This document shows positions 45,935 to 54,724 of a stretch of 64,000 nt of DNA, piece after piece; positions within the stretch are counted from its first letter, which is position 1; every line of letters begins with the position of its first letter. A model generated the notes under the pieces. The model saw only the letters and a list, made by a program, of their open reading frames with translations. It was not told the origin of the DNA and did not search any database. The translations under genes and the position numbers were made by a program. This DNA comes from Planctomycetota bacterium (GTDB lineage Bacteria > Planctomycetota > UBA1135 > UBA2386): positions 1 through 64,000 of the forward strand of contig JAEUHQ010000061.1 in assembly GCA_016794565.1 (NCBI GenBank). The letters run 5' to 3'.

Positions 45935-46551
45935 CGCAGGAACTCCTGGAGCATGCCTTGCAGCATCGCTCGGCCACGGTGGATGCGCGACCGCACGGTT
46001 CCGATCGGCAGGTCCAGCATCGCGGCGATCTCTTCGTACGACAGCGACTCCATGTCGCGCAGAACGACGCACTCGCGGAAGTCGTCGGGCAGCTCGCGCA
46101 CGCACGCGCGGACTCGCGCCAGGAACTCGTGTTGGTGCGCCCGTTCGCCCGGGTCGATCTCGCGCCCCGCGGGCTGGATGTAGAGGTCGTCCGTTCCCTG
46201 GATCGGAACGTCGATCGACAGCGTCTTGCGATCGCGCTTGTGGGCCCGCCGCCGACGGTACTCACTGATGGCGACGTTCATCGCGATCGTGTGCAGCCAC
46301 GTGAGAAAGCGCACCTGGCCGTCGAACGAGGGCAGTCCCTTGTGGACGCGGAGGAAGACCTCCTGGCTCAGGTCCTCCGCGAACGCGCGGTCGCACTTCA
46401 AGACGGAACTCATCACTCGCATCACCCGGTCCTGGTACATCTCCACCAGAGTTCGGAAGGCATCCACGTCGCCACGCTGCGCCGCGAGCATCGGTTCGCG
46501 AGCCGGATCGACGTCGTTGTGGCCACCAGGTGAGGCAGTCCCGGCCGGCAT
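45931..46551 (-). CDS. ECF-type RNA polymerase sigma factor
   Basis: Region 2 (FAEDLSQEVFLRVHKGLPSFDG, then TWLHTIAMNVAISEYRRRR) and region 4 (CVVLRDMESLSYEEIAAMLDLPIGTVRSRIHRGRAML) are complete. I chose the ATG at 46551 because AAGGA stands four bases upstream (46556..46560) and a GTG start at 46659 would add 36 unconserved residues. A possible sigma-responsive promoter lies between the two starts (46603..46629), which favours the shorter form. It directs RNA polymerase to envelope-stress or similar genes and is checked by the coupled anti-sigma protein. Confidence 0.9.
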   Translation of the reverse strand: MPAGTASPGGHNDVDPAREPMLAAQRGDVDAFRTLVEMYQDRVMRVMSSVLKCDRAFAEDLSQEVFLRVHKGLPSFDGQVRFLTWLHTIAMNVAISEYRRRRAHKRDRKTLSIDVPIQGTDDLYIQPAGREIDPGERAHQHEFLARVRACVRELPDDFRECVVLRDMESLSYEEIAAMLDLPIGTVRSRIHRGRAMLQGMLQEFLR

Positions 46552-46602
46552 CGTGTCCTTGCGCAGCGCATCCCGACCCGCAGCCGGCGGAACGCCCGCG
46601 AA

Positions 46603-46629
46603 CAGACGCGGCGGTCCTCCAGGGGTTCC
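46603..46629 (-). promoter_or_regulatory. Candidate ECF sigma promoter for the sigma/anti-sigma operon
   Basis: On the minus strand GGAAC (46629..46625) is followed after 16 bases by CGTCT (46608..46604), the -35/-10 layout of many ECF promoters. Transcription would begin about 45 bases before the preferred start codon. A single short match in GC-rich DNA is weak evidence. Confidence 0.35.
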
Positions 46630-46772
46630 ACCTGCCAGAGGCTTTTTCTCGGGGGGCACGATGTCTCGATGCGAACAGGGGTGCGACGCGCACTGCGGTG
46701 ATGTTCGTCCGGGAGCGGCACGATACCGTCGTCATCGACGCACGACGACCGTCAATCCGGAGGCACCGCGCC

Positions 46773-47069
46773 ATGGCCGACACCGTGTTCACGTTCCCCT
46801 GCCCCTGCTGCAACAAGCTGATCGAGGTCGACGTCCGTTCGGGCAAGGCGCGCGCTGCACGCCCGGAAGAAGCCAAGGGTGGGCGCGATCTCGACCAGAT
46901 GCTGAAGGACCACGGCCGCGACCGTCAGCGGCTCGGCGATCTGTTCTCGTCCGCCCAGGATCTCGAGCAGAAGCGCGGCGAACGCCTCGAGGAGCAGCTG
47001 CGCCGGGCAAAGGAAGAGGCCAAGAAGGACAAGGACTCGCGGCCGCGCAACCCGTTCGATATGGAGTGA
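46773..47069 (+). CDS. Small protein with CPCC motif and coiled coil
   Basis: GGAGG ten bases ahead of the ATG supports this start. The 98-residue product opens with a strand and FPCPCCNKLIEVD (Cys10, 12, 13), a partial zinc-ribbon half, followed by a highly charged helical/coiled-coil region (SSAQDLEQKRGERLEEQLRRAKEEAKKDKDS). The second cysteine pair of a full ribbon is missing, so any metal site would need a second chain. It is divergent from the sigma factor gene. No family is recognised. Confidence 0.7.
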   Translation: MADTVFTFPCPCCNKLIEVDVRSGKARAARPEEAKGGRDLDQMLKDHGRDRQRLGDLFSSAQDLEQKRGERLEEQLRRAKEEAKKDKDSRPRNPFDME

Positions 47070-47079
47070 CCGGCGGCGC

Positions 47080-49008
47080 TCACGCCGGCGCGAAGCCCAG
47101 CAGGCGGCCGATCTGGTAGATCGCGACGGCGACCGACCACGCGAGTGCGGTCATGTAGGAGAACGTGAAGATCGGCCAGCGCCACGAGTGCGTTTCACGC
47201 CGGATGGCAGCGAGGGTCGCAGCGCACTGGCTGCACAGCGCGAAGAAGGCCATGACCGCGAGCGCAACGAGACCGTTCACCGCGGGCCTGCCGTCCGGCC
47301 CCGGCGTCGTCCGCAGCGCTTCGCCGAGGCGTGGGTCGGGATCGTCCGTCGACGCCTCGACGTCGCCCAGGCTGTAGAGGGTGCCGAGCGTCGGCACGAC
47401 GAGTTCGCGCGCCGGAAACGCAGCGAGCACGCCGACCGTCATCCGCCAGTCGAATCCCGCCGGCGCGAAAAGGGGCTGCGCCGTCCGGCCGAGAGTCGCG
47501 AGCCAGCTGCCTTCGAGGTGGGCCGCGGATTCTCGCGCATCGATCACGCGACGCGCCTCGTCGCCCTCGGCTCCCGCCGGCGTCGCCGCGCGCTCACGCT
47601 CGAACCGTTCGTGCACGTCCGCCGAGCGGGGGAAGTAGCCGAGCGCCCACACCACGACCGTGGCGACCAGGATCACCGAGCCCGCCGTGCGAAGGAATCC
47701 GCGCACGGCGAACCACGCCGCGAACGCGACCACTCGCAGGCGCGGTCGCTGGTACACGGGCAGCTCCATCGCGAGCATCGACCCGCCGCCGCGCAACACC
47801 GTCCGCCGCAGCACCAGGGCAACGACGACGGCGGCGACGATGCCGAGGAGATACAGCAGGAACAGCAGCAGCCCGGCCTGCGCGGGCGGGAAGAACGCGG
47901 CGAGCAGGACGACGTAGACCGGCAGCCGCGCCGAACAGGACATGAGGGGCGACACGACGATGGTCGCGAGGCGATCCCGTTCGTCGGAGAGGATGCGGCT
48001 CGCGACGATTCCGGGGATCGCGCACGCGAAGCTGCTCGTGAGGGGCACGAAGCTCTTGCCGGACAGGCCGAAACGGCGCAGCAGCCGATCCAGCAGGAAC
48101 ACGGCGCGCGCCATGTAGCCCGACGCCTCGACAACCGTCACGAACGCGATGAGGAGCGCGATCTGCGGCACGAACACCAGCGACGCTCCGACGCCGTTGA
48201 CGAGTCCGTCGACGAGGAAACTCTGTACCGCCCCGTCGGGAACGCTCGCAACGACCCACGAACCGACCAGGCCCTGGGCGTCCTCGATCCAGGCCATGAA
48301 CGGCTCGGCGACCGTGAACACCAGCTGGAACATCGACAGCAGGACCGCCGCGAGCACCACGGGTCCGACGATGGGATGCAGCAACACCGCGTCGAGGCGA
48401 TCGGTGCGCGAACGACGCGACGTACGACCGCGCACGCCATCGGCCATGGTCGGCACTGCTTCGGAGGAGGCGGCCCGGAGGGATGTCGACGCGAGTTCGG
48501 TGCGCAGATCCTCGGCACCGGTTCCGTCGAATCCGTTCACCGCGACGAGGGGCAGCCCCACGGCGCGACGGAGGCGGTCGACGTCCACGGGAAAACCCTC
48601 GCGCTCGGCAACGTCGACCTTCGTCAGCGCGACCACGATCGGCCGCCCGAGGCCACGGATCTGCTGAAGGAGACGAAGTTCGATCGGCAGCTTCGCAGCG
48701 TCGAGCACGACACACAGAAGGTCGGCGCCGGCGTCGGCCGTCGAGCGCAGGAACGACAAGGCGACCTCCTCGTCGCGACTGGCGGCTTCGAGTGACGCGA
48801 TGCCCGGAAGATCGACGACGCGCAGCAGTACGTCGCCGCAGCGGACCTCGCTCTCGACCCGCTCCACGGACGTTCCGGGGAAGTTGACCGGACGCTGTCG
48901 CGACCCCGTCACGTGCATGAGCACCGACGTCTTGCCCGAGTTGGCGCGCCCGACCAGCGCCACGGTGCGCGTCGAAACCGACTTGTCGTCCGCCACGATC
49001 GCGTTCAT
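47080..49008 (-). CDS. feoB: Ferrous iron transport protein B
   Basis: The 642-residue protein has an N-terminal G domain with GRANSGKTS (20-28), NFPGTSVE switch and VVDLPGI (G3), TKVD (G4), and a C-terminal membrane part with two gate repeats, including LTSSFACAIPGIVASRIL and PARELVVPTLGTLYSL. FeoB moves Fe(II) across the inner membrane. It is shorter than the ~770-residue E. coli protein, mainly in the linker. The ATG overlaps the feoA stop (ATGA, 49005..49008). The feoAB transcript starts near the Fur-like palindrome. Confidence 0.95.
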   Translation of the reverse strand: MNAIVADDKSVSTRTVALVGRANSGKTSVLMHVTGSRQRPVNFPGTSVERVESEVRCGDVLLRVVDLPGIASLEAASRDEEVALSFLRSTADAGADLLCVVLDAAKLPIELRLLQQIRGLGRPIVVALTKVDVAEREGFPVDVDRLRRAVGLPLVAVNGFDGTGAEDLRTELASTSLRAASSEAVPTMADGVRGRTSRRSRTDRLDAVLLHPIVGPVVLAAVLLSMFQLVFTVAEPFMAWIEDAQGLVGSWVVASVPDGAVQSFLVDGLVNGVGASLVFVPQIALLIAFVTVVEASGYMARAVFLLDRLLRRFGLSGKSFVPLTSSFACAIPGIVASRILSDERDRLATIVVSPLMSCSARLPVYVVLLAAFFPPAQAGLLLFLLYLLGIVAAVVVALVLRRTVLRGGGSMLAMELPVYQRPRLRVVAFAAWFAVRGFLRTAGSVILVATVVVWALGYFPRSADVHERFERERAATPAGAEGDEARRVIDARESAAHLEGSWLATLGRTAQPLFAPAGFDWRMTVGVLAAFPARELVVPTLGTLYSLGDVEASTDDPDPRLGEALRTTPGPDGRPAVNGLVALAVMAFFALCSQCAATLAAIRRETHSWRWPIFTFSYMTALAWSVAVAIYQIGRLLGFAPA

Positions 49009-49283
49009 GGCGCCCCCTCCACCGGCACGATGCTCACGCGTTCCGCCTCCGCGCGGCGCAGCGCGAGGCGATAGCCATGCAGCCGAAACAGCAGCGGATC
49101 GCCGAACGGAGCCGCGCCGAGCAGTTCGACCACGACCCCGGGCCAGATCCCTGCTGCGATGAGTCGGCGCGCGAGCGCATCGTCGCCGGCAACCGCTGCG
49201 ACCGTTCCCATCCCACCGCGTCGCAGCGCCGCCAGGGTCGAAAGGGACGGTGGATCGTCGGGAGTCAGCGGAACGGCGGTCAC
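49005..49283 (-). CDS. feoA: Ferrous iron transport protein A
   Basis: An SH3-like FeoA domain: GTVAAVAGDDALARRLIAAGIWPGVVVELLG, then LFRLHGYRLALRRAEAERVSIVP. The preferred GTG start at 49283 gives 92 residues, the usual family size. A longer ATG reading from 49334 exists but its first codons lie in the operator palindrome, which argues against it. FeoA is a small cytoplasmic accessory of FeoB; the two are coupled by an ATGA overlap. Confidence 0.85.
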   Translation of the reverse strand: MTAVPLTPDDPPSLSTLAALRRGGMGTVAAVAGDDALARRLIAAGIWPGVVVELLGAAPFGDPLLFRLHGYRLALRRAEAERVSIVPVEGAP

Positions 49284-49305
49284 GGCAGCGGGAGGTTCGG
49301 TATTA

Positions 49306-49322
49306 TTGAGAACGAATCTCAA
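49306..49322 (-). promoter_or_regulatory. Fur-like operator upstream of feoA
   Basis: TTGAGAACGAATCTCAA has 6-base inverted ends, and its central 15 bases match the Fur consensus half-site pattern TGATAATNATTATCA at 11 positions. It lies 23 bases upstream of the preferred feoA start inside one of the few AT-rich segments of the window, with AATAAT as a possible -10 next to it. Confidence 0.6.
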
Positions 49323-49423
49323 CACGGAAATCATGCAGGATCGGTCTTCCGATTCCAAGAGAGCCGTTGTCCGCAGCATGAGGGCCGTGGCGCGACCCGG
49401 CCGACATCGGCAAGATCCGGCGC

Positions 49424-51511
49424 ATGTCCGCCACGCCGCACCGCACGAACGTGAAGATCGCCGGTACCGAGATCACCTTCGAGACCGGTCGCATCGCGCG
49501 CCAGGCGCACGGCGCAGTGCTGGCGCGCTGCGGCGACAACGTCGTGCTCGCGACGGTGACGGCTGCCCCGGCGCCGAAACCGGGCCAGGACTTCTTCCCC
49601 CTGACGGTCGAATACCGCGAGAAGTTCGCAGCGGCCGGTCGCATCCCGCCCGGTTTCGGCCGTCGCGAAGGCCGCATCACCGACCACGAAGTGCTCTGCA
49701 GCCGCCTGATCGATCGCACGATCCGCTCGTTGTTCCCCGACGAGTACCGCAACGAGGTCCAGGTGCAGGTCCAGGTGTTCAGCGCCGAAGCGACGAGCGA
49801 CCTCGAGAGCCTCGCGCTGCTCGCCGCGTGCGCCGCACTGCACGTGAGTCACGTGCCCGCGAAGGGCCCCGCCGGCGGGCTGCGCATCCAGCGCGTGCAG
49901 GGCCAGTGGACCGCGTTCGGCGGCAAGGCGCAGCGCGATCACGCCGATCTCGAGTTCTCGGTCGGCGTCGGCCCCGACGGACTCGTGATGCTCGAAGGCG
50001 AGGCGAAGGAGATCGACGAAGCGACGGCGATCGCCGCGGTTGCGCAGGCGACCGACTGGATCGGGCGCTGCCAGAAGGCGTTCGACGCGCTTCGCGCCGC
50101 CGCGGGCGCGCCGAAGTCGCCGATCCCCGAGGCACCGACGCTCCCGCCTCCGCCCGAGGTCACGCTGACGGCGCTGCGCACCGCGCTGCGCACGCCCCGC
50201 AAGACGGAACGACGTGCGGCGATCACCGCGGCGGAAGCCGCGTGGATCACGGCGTTGCCGCAGGAACAGCACGCTGCGGCACGCGCCGCGTTCGCGCACG
50301 CGGTCTGGCACGAAACGCGCGAGCAGGCCCTCGCCGACGGGATCCGTCTCGACGGTCGCTCGACCACGCAGATCCGACCGATCTGGAGCGAAGTCGGCCT
50401 TCTGCCCCGCGCGCATGGATCGGCGCTGTTCACGCGCGGCGAGACGCAGGCGATCGTCACGTGCACGCTCGGCAGTCCCGAGGACGCGGTTCGCGCCGAC
50501 GGGATCGCCGCCGACGGCGGCACCGACCGCTTCATCTTGCACTACAACTTCCCGCCCTACTCCGTAGGCGAGATTCGCGCGCTGCGCGGCCCGGGCCGGC
50601 GCGAGATCGGTCACGGGTCCCTGGCGCGGCGTGGGCTGCGGCCCGTGCTGCCGCCCATGTCCCAGTATCCCTACACGATCCGCATCGAGTCGGAGATCAC
50701 GGAGAGCAATGGCAGTTCGTCGATGGCGACGGTCTGCGGCGGTGCGATGGCGATGCTGCACGCAGGAGTGCCGCTGCAACGCCCGGTCGCCGGCATCGCG
50801 ATGGGCCTGATCTCGGACGGCACACGCTTCGCCGTCCTGAGCGACATCCTCGGCGACGAAGACCACCTCGGCGACATGGACTTCAAGGTGGTCGGCACCG
50901 AACGGGGCATCACCGCGATCCAGCTCGACAACAAGCTCGGCGGGCTGCCGGACCATGTGCTGGCGCAGGCCTTCGGACAGGCACGGGACGGTCGCCTGCA
51001 CGTGCTAACCGAGATGGCGAAGACGATCTCGGCGCCGGCGGCACCATCGCGCTTCGTGCCACGCGCGCAGCGCCTCGCGATCCTGCCCGAGGCGATCGGC
51101 GCGCTCGTCGGCGCGCGCGGAGCGAACATCAAGGGCATCACCGAGGCCACCGGAGCCCGCGTCAGCGTCGACGACGACGGCGAGGTCCTGATCTATGCCA
51201 CGGACCAGGAGAGCGCACAACGGGCGGCCGTGATGGTCCAGCGCTCTGCCGGCGTGCTCAAGATCGGCCGCTGCTACCGCGGCACGGTGACCGGCGTGAA
51301 AGACTTCGGCGCGTTCGTTCGCATCAACGCGGTGAACGAGGGTCTCGTGCCCCTCGAAGAACTGGACAAGGCGCCGGTGCGCGCGGCCGGGGATGTCGCT
51401 CGCGAGGGCGACGAGATGATCGTCACCGTTCTCGGCGCGGACGACCGCGGCCGGCTTCGCCTGTCGCGTCGGCGCGCACTCGGCGTCGACGACGCGCAGA
51501 TCGAGTACTGA
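49424..51511 (+). CDS. pnp: Polynucleotide phosphorylase
   Basis: The 695-residue protein has two RNase PH domains (about 10-145 and 300-530), an all-helical linker, a KH domain (ILPEAIGALVGARGANIKGI, ~545-605) and a C-terminal S1 domain (VTGVKDFGAFVRI, ~615-690). Conserved core pieces include FFPLTVEYREKF, RPLFPDEYRNEV-type segment, PYSVGEI and GDEDHLGDMDFKVVGT. It degrades RNA 3' to 5' using phosphate. It is divergent from feoA; the start has no clear Shine-Dalgarno sequence, and the known leader autoregulation of pnp is not evident here. Confidence 0.96.
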   Translation: MSATPHRTNVKIAGTEITFETGRIARQAHGAVLARCGDNVVLATVTAAPAPKPGQDFFPLTVEYREKFAAAGRIPPGFGRREGRITDHEVLCSRLIDRTIRSLFPDEYRNEVQVQVQVFSAEATSDLESLALLAACAALHVSHVPAKGPAGGLRIQRVQGQWTAFGGKAQRDHADLEFSVGVGPDGLVMLEGEAKEIDEATAIAAVAQATDWIGRCQKAFDALRAAAGAPKSPIPEAPTLPPPPEVTLTALRTALRTPRKTERRAAITAAEAAWITALPQEQHAAARAAFAHAVWHETREQALADGIRLDGRSTTQIRPIWSEVGLLPRAHGSALFTRGETQAIVTCTLGSPEDAVRADGIAADGGTDRFILHYNFPPYSVGEIRALRGPGRREIGHGSLARRGLRPVLPPMSQYPYTIRIESEITESNGSSSMATVCGGAMAMLHAGVPLQRPVAGIAMGLISDGTRFAVLSDILGDEDHLGDMDFKVVGTERGITAIQLDNKLGGLPDHVLAQAFGQARDGRLHVLTEMAKTISAPAAPSRFVPRAQRLAILPEAIGALVGARGANIKGITEATGARVSVDDDGEVLIYATDQESAQRAAVMVQRSAGVLKIGRCYRGTVTGVKDFGAFVRINAVNEGLVPLEELDKAPVRAAGDVAREGDEMIVTVLGADDRGRLRLSRRRALGVDDAQIEY

Positions 51512-51569
51512 AGAGCCGAGGAGCCGTCATGACACGGCCTCGCAGAGCCGGCGGCGAACGCCGTCGCGA

Positions 51570-52151
51570 TCACTTCGCCGGCGTGCCACCCGCGCGGGTG
51601 TAGGTGATCGTCATCTGCTTGGCCTCCTTCCCGTCGGCGCCGGTCTGGTACATCTCGAAGACGACGGTGTTGGCATCCTTGTGGATCGTCAACATGCGCA
51701 CCTTCACCTTCGCGCCCATGTGGTCGTAGCTGTCGCCGACCATCGTCAGCGTGCGCGTCTTCTCGTCGTAGGTGCCTTCGGTGGTCGTGACCCCCGGCGA
51801 CATGCTGTCGCACCACGTCGCGACGTACTTGCCCTTGATCGGGTCGTAGCCGGTCATGCCGCGCCCTTCGAACGGCATCCCGCCGAAGTCGGCCTTGAAG
51901 CTGTCCTCGAGCCACATGCCGCCGAGCACCATCTTCTGAACCGAGACGCCCTTCGACGACTCTTGCCCGGCCATCTCGATCAGCGCGTTCCAGGTCCCCT
52001 CCGCCATCTTCAGGGCTTTCTGCGCCTGGCCCGGGCCCGGCATGCCGCTGCCTTGCGCATCCTTGGCCTCCTTGCCCTTCGATTCCTGGGCGACGACGAA
52101 CGGTGACGAGAAGAGAACGGCGACGAGCGCCAACGACGTGACGTACTTCAT
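51570..52151 (-). CDS. Exported DUF1579-family protein
   Basis: A signal peptide (MKYVTSLALVAVLFSSPFVVA) precedes a DUF1579-like domain: KMAEGTWNALIEMAG, MVLGGMWLEDSFKADFGG, GRGMTGYDPIKGKYVATWCDS and TLTMVGDSYDH, a single beta-barrel of the lipocalin-like type. The biochemical role of DUF1579 is unknown. GGAGAT is the ribosome site. A perfect 8-bp palindrome (52171..52188) sits 20 bases upstream of the start. Confidence 0.85.
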   Translation of the reverse strand: MKYVTSLALVAVLFSSPFVVAQESKGKEAKDAQGSGMPGPGQAQKALKMAEGTWNALIEMAGQESSKGVSVQKMVLGGMWLEDSFKADFGGMPFEGRGMTGYDPIKGKYVATWCDSMSPGVTTTEGTYDEKTRTLTMVGDSYDHMGAKVKVRMLTIHKDANTVVFEMYQTGADGKEAKQMTITYTRAGGTPAK

Positions 52152-52170
52152 GGTTTTGGATCTCCAGTTC

Positions 52171-52188
52171 CGCCCGTGAACACGGGCG
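52171..52188 (-). promoter_or_regulatory. Perfect palindrome in the leader of the DUF1579 gene
   Basis: CGCCCGTG and CACGGGCG are exact complements separated by AA, ending 20 bases before the ATG at 52151. It could be an operator, a leader hairpin, or the end of the methyltransferase transcript. There is no T-tract. Confidence 0.4.
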
Positions 52189-52243
52189 ACCGGCAGTAGA
52201 CGATCGGAGCCCCGCGTTTTCGACAGGCGCTTCGCCCCGGATC

Positions 52244-53119
52244 TCAGGGCACCTTCGCGCGCGCTTGCACGAAGCTGTACCAGAAGACCGCATCCGGATC
52301 GCGAGCCACGCGCTGCAGCTCTGCGCGCATGCCGTCCACCACCTCCGCAGGGATCCTGCCGGCTCTCGCCAGCGCCGGGGCGCCGCTCAGCAGCAGGTCC
52401 GTCCAGTATGCGAGGAACTCCGTCCGTTCACCCGGCATGCGGTTGTCGAGATGGAACGTCTTGACCTCGGTGTGGATGTCGGTGAAGCCGTTGCCGAGCA
52501 GCAGGTTGCCGAGCTTGCTGCCGACGAACGGATCTCCGCCCATCTCGAGCTGCGCGTCGTTGAACTTCTGCCAGTATCGCAGCGTGTTCGGGCTGTAGGG
52601 GTCGAGGAAGAACGTCGCGTTCATCACCTCGGTGACGACCACCGGCGATCCCGCGCGCAGGACGCGGCGCACTTCGGCCAGCGTGCGCGCCGGATCGTCG
52701 ACGTGCTCGAGGATCCAGCACAGGAATGCACCGTCGAACGTGTCGGGTGCGAAGGGCAAGGTCTCGGCCGGCGCCTGCTGCAGCGCGAAGCGCCCCTTGG
52801 TCCATGCGCAACCGTGGAGGTGGCGCCTTGCACGCTTCAGGTTGTCGGCGGCGCGATCGACACCGGTAACGTGCAGCGACGGGAAGTGCCGGAGCAGGAT
52901 CTCCGTCTGGGCACCGACACCACAACCGACCTCGAGCAGGCGGCGGCAGCGCCGGAACGGAAGACGGTCGTGCACGGCGTCCGCGAGGAACGCGGCCTGG
53001 TGGTAGAGCCGGTCCTGTTCGTGCACGGTGTAGCCGTGCAGATACCCCGAACCGCGATCGGAACGAGCGCGGCGCGCGCGCGCCGGTCCCGCCACCGGCT
53101 TGGCTGGTTTGCGAGCCAT
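52244..53119 (-). CDS. Class I SAM-dependent methyltransferase
   Basis: The 291-residue protein has the Rossmann motif I LLEVGCGVGA (about 61-70), motif II VTGVDRAADNL and post-motif ETLPFAPDTFDGAFLCWILEHV, then VLRAGSPVVVTEV, all of a type-11-like methyltransferase acting on small molecules. The C-terminal half (LTDIHTEV... FLAYWTDLLLSGAP) is an added helical lid. The substrate is unknown. It starts ten bases after the DUF2058 gene stop and is probably co-transcribed. Confidence 0.85.
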   Translation of the reverse strand: MARKPAKPVAGPARARRARSDRGSGYLHGYTVHEQDRLYHQAAFLADAVHDRLPFRRCRRLLEVGCGVGAQTEILLRHFPSLHVTGVDRAADNLKRARRHLHGCAWTKGRFALQQAPAETLPFAPDTFDGAFLCWILEHVDDPARTLAEVRRVLRAGSPVVVTEVMNATFFLDPYSPNTLRYWQKFNDAQLEMGGDPFVGSKLGNLLLGNGFTDIHTEVKTFHLDNRMPGERTEFLAYWTDLLLSGAPALARAGRIPAEVVDGMRAELQRVARDPDAVFWYSFVQARAKVP

Positions 53120-53129
53120 GGAAGTCGGT

Positions 53130-53627
53130 TCAGTTCGGCACGACGCCGCGCGGCGCGTGCGCGACGACCTCGGGCATCACCCTCGCGAGCCGTTTCGTCG
53201 CGTCGAGCGGGAGCAGGCGGTAGGTGTGCGTGGCGGCCGGACCGCCGCGCACGACGCACAGGCTGCCCGCGCGCACTTCCTGCGCCTCGCGCGGCGAAAG
53301 CTCCAGCCACGGCAGCGACCCGTCGACGGCCTCGAAGTAGAAGCGCACGGTCCCCGGCCCCGGCTTCTTCGCACTCGCAAGCAGCGCCTGCACGGCCGCG
53401 AGTTCCTCGCGCTGCTTGCGCTCGACGTCGAGTCGCTCTTGTTCGCGGCGCGCGGTCTCGCGCTCGCGCGCCTGCAACTGCTCGATTTCGCGCTGCCGCG
53501 TGCCGGCCTCCTGCTCGAGCGTCTCGCGCCCCTTCTCGGTGCGTTCGACCCGAGCCTCGTGCTGCAGGCGCCGCGCCTCCTTGTCGGAGATGAGGTTCGC
53601 CTTCTTGAACTGGTCGCGCAGGCTCAT
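53130..53627 (-). CDS. DUF2058 (YaiL-like) protein
   Basis: The N-terminus MSLRDQFKKANLISDKEARR matches the DUF2058/YaiL family head, followed by a long charged coiled coil (residues ~25-90) and a C-terminal beta domain (TVRFYFEAVDGSLPWLELS, HTYRLLPLDATKRL). E. coli YaiL is nucleoid-associated in proteomic studies, with no settled function. 165 residues, normal for the family. It leads a two-gene unit with the downstream methyltransferase. Confidence 0.85.
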   Translation of the reverse strand: MSLRDQFKKANLISDKEARRLQHEARVERTEKGRETLEQEAGTRQREIEQLQARERETARREQERLDVERKQREELAAVQALLASAKKPGPGTVRFYFEAVDGSLPWLELSPREAQEVRAGSLCVVRGGPAATHTYRLLPLDATKRLARVMPEVVAHAPRGVVPN

Positions 53628-53674
53628 GGCCAGGCGATCCTAGCGAAACCGGACCCGACGCACCACGCGGCGCG

Positions 53675-53965
53675 TCAGGCGCGTCGCGAAGGTTCGACGG
53701 GCGCGTCGAAGCGCACTGCGATACCTACGCGTCCGCCTCCCATGCTCTCGAAGCGCACGAGGCGCGCACGCACGGTGGTACCCCCGTCGCCCATGCGGAC
53801 GAGCACCGGCACTTCGCCCTCGGCGGTGAAGTAGACGCCTTCGTTCGAGATGTTCTCGCCCGAGCCGACCAGCGAGGTCGTGTCGAACTCGATGGCTACG
53901 GTGCCGGCGAACGGCACGCGTTCAGCGCGGCGATGGTCCGTCGTCGTCGTTCGTGGTTCGTCCAT
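53675..53965 (-). CDS. PilZ-domain c-di-GMP receptor
   Basis: The ATG at 53965 is preferred over 53986 because AGGA lies eight bases upstream. The 96-residue protein is a single PilZ domain with both c-di-GMP motifs: RRAER (Arg12, Arg16; RxxxR) and NISNEGVYF (NxSxxG, 38-43). It should bind c-di-GMP and change a partner's behaviour. No GGDEF enzyme of active type is in this window, and the degenerate one at 28677..29336 is far away. It is divergent from the methyltransferase at 54037. Confidence 0.9.
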   Translation of the reverse strand: MDEPRTTTTDHRRAERVPFAGTVAIEFDTTSLVGSGENISNEGVYFTAEGEVPVLVRMGDGGTTVRARLVRFESMGGGRVGIAVRFDAPVEPSRRA

Positions 53966-54036
53966 GGCGGGTCCTGTCCCTGCCATCGGCCGATGGCGCC
54001 GTTCGGCTGAACGTCGCGTCGCGGTATCGTCCGCGC

Positions 54037-54660
54037 GTGCACGAGACCCCGTACTCCCGCGAGGCCGGCTACGCGCTGCGCTACCGCGAACGTCGCTTCC
54101 GGACCGGCAGCGGCGAGGAGACCGATCGACGTGAACGCCAGGCGCTTCGTGCGCTGCTCGCACGGTGTCCCGCCACTCCCGGTCCGTGGCTCGACGCCCC
54201 GAGCGGCGCCGGCCGCATGTCGGCAGAGCTGCCGGGCCCGGTCGTACAGATCGACCGCGACCCCGCGATGGTCGTGGCCTGCGGCGAAACGCACCAGCGC
54301 GCATGCGCCAGCGTGCACGCGCTACCGTTCGGCGACGCCGCTTTCGCGGGCACGCTTTGCCACCGATTGCTGCAGCACATCCCGACACCTGTCGAACGGC
54401 GCATCGTTCTGCACGAGCTCGCGCGCGTCACCCGGGGCCCGATCGTCCTGTCCTTCTTCGATGCGTGCAGTCTTCAACACCTGCGCAGAGTCGTCCGCCG
54501 TTGGTTCGGAAAAACGCGCTCGGGCCGTTCCGCGGTGATGCGTGCGACCTTCCTGCGCGAACTGGCGGACGCGGGACTCGAGGTCGTCGCGACGCACGCA
54601 CTCCGGCGCTTCGTCGCCGAACAAACTCTCGTCGTCTGCCGAAGTCGGGGAAATCCCTGA
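54037..54660 (+). CDS. Compact SAM-dependent methyltransferase
   Basis: From the GTG at 54037 the 207-residue product has motif I as LDAPSGAGRM (52-61), then VVQIDRDPAMV as the acidic second strand and ALPFGDAAFAGTLCHRLLQHI in the usual third position. The Gly-rich loop is APSGAG instead of GxGxG, a permissible change. No substrate clue. The first ~30 residues (ETPYSREAGYALRYRERRF) suggest a polar head. It is divergent from the PilZ gene and sits in a cluster of signalling genes. Confidence 0.7.
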   Translation: MHETPYSREAGYALRYRERRFRTGSGEETDRRERQALRALLARCPATPGPWLDAPSGAGRMSAELPGPVVQIDRDPAMVVACGETHQRACASVHALPFGDAAFAGTLCHRLLQHIPTPVERRIVLHELARVTRGPIVLSFFDACSLQHLRRVVRRWFGKTRSGRSAVMRATFLRELADAGLEVVATHALRRFVAEQTLVVCRSRGNP

Positions 54661-54724
54661 GCAGCGCGACTCCATTCGCCCGGTGCCATCGTCGATAGCC
54701 GACGTGGAGCGAAGGAGATCGGTC

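Noticed and set aside
46551..46659. Longer GTG start for the ECF sigma factor
   Set aside because: It adds an unconserved Pro/Gly-rich head, lacks a ribosome site and would lie upstream of the candidate promoter.
49283..49334. Longer ATG start for feoA
   Set aside because: The extra codons run through the Fur-like palindrome and the AT-rich promoter-like segment; family size favours the shorter form.
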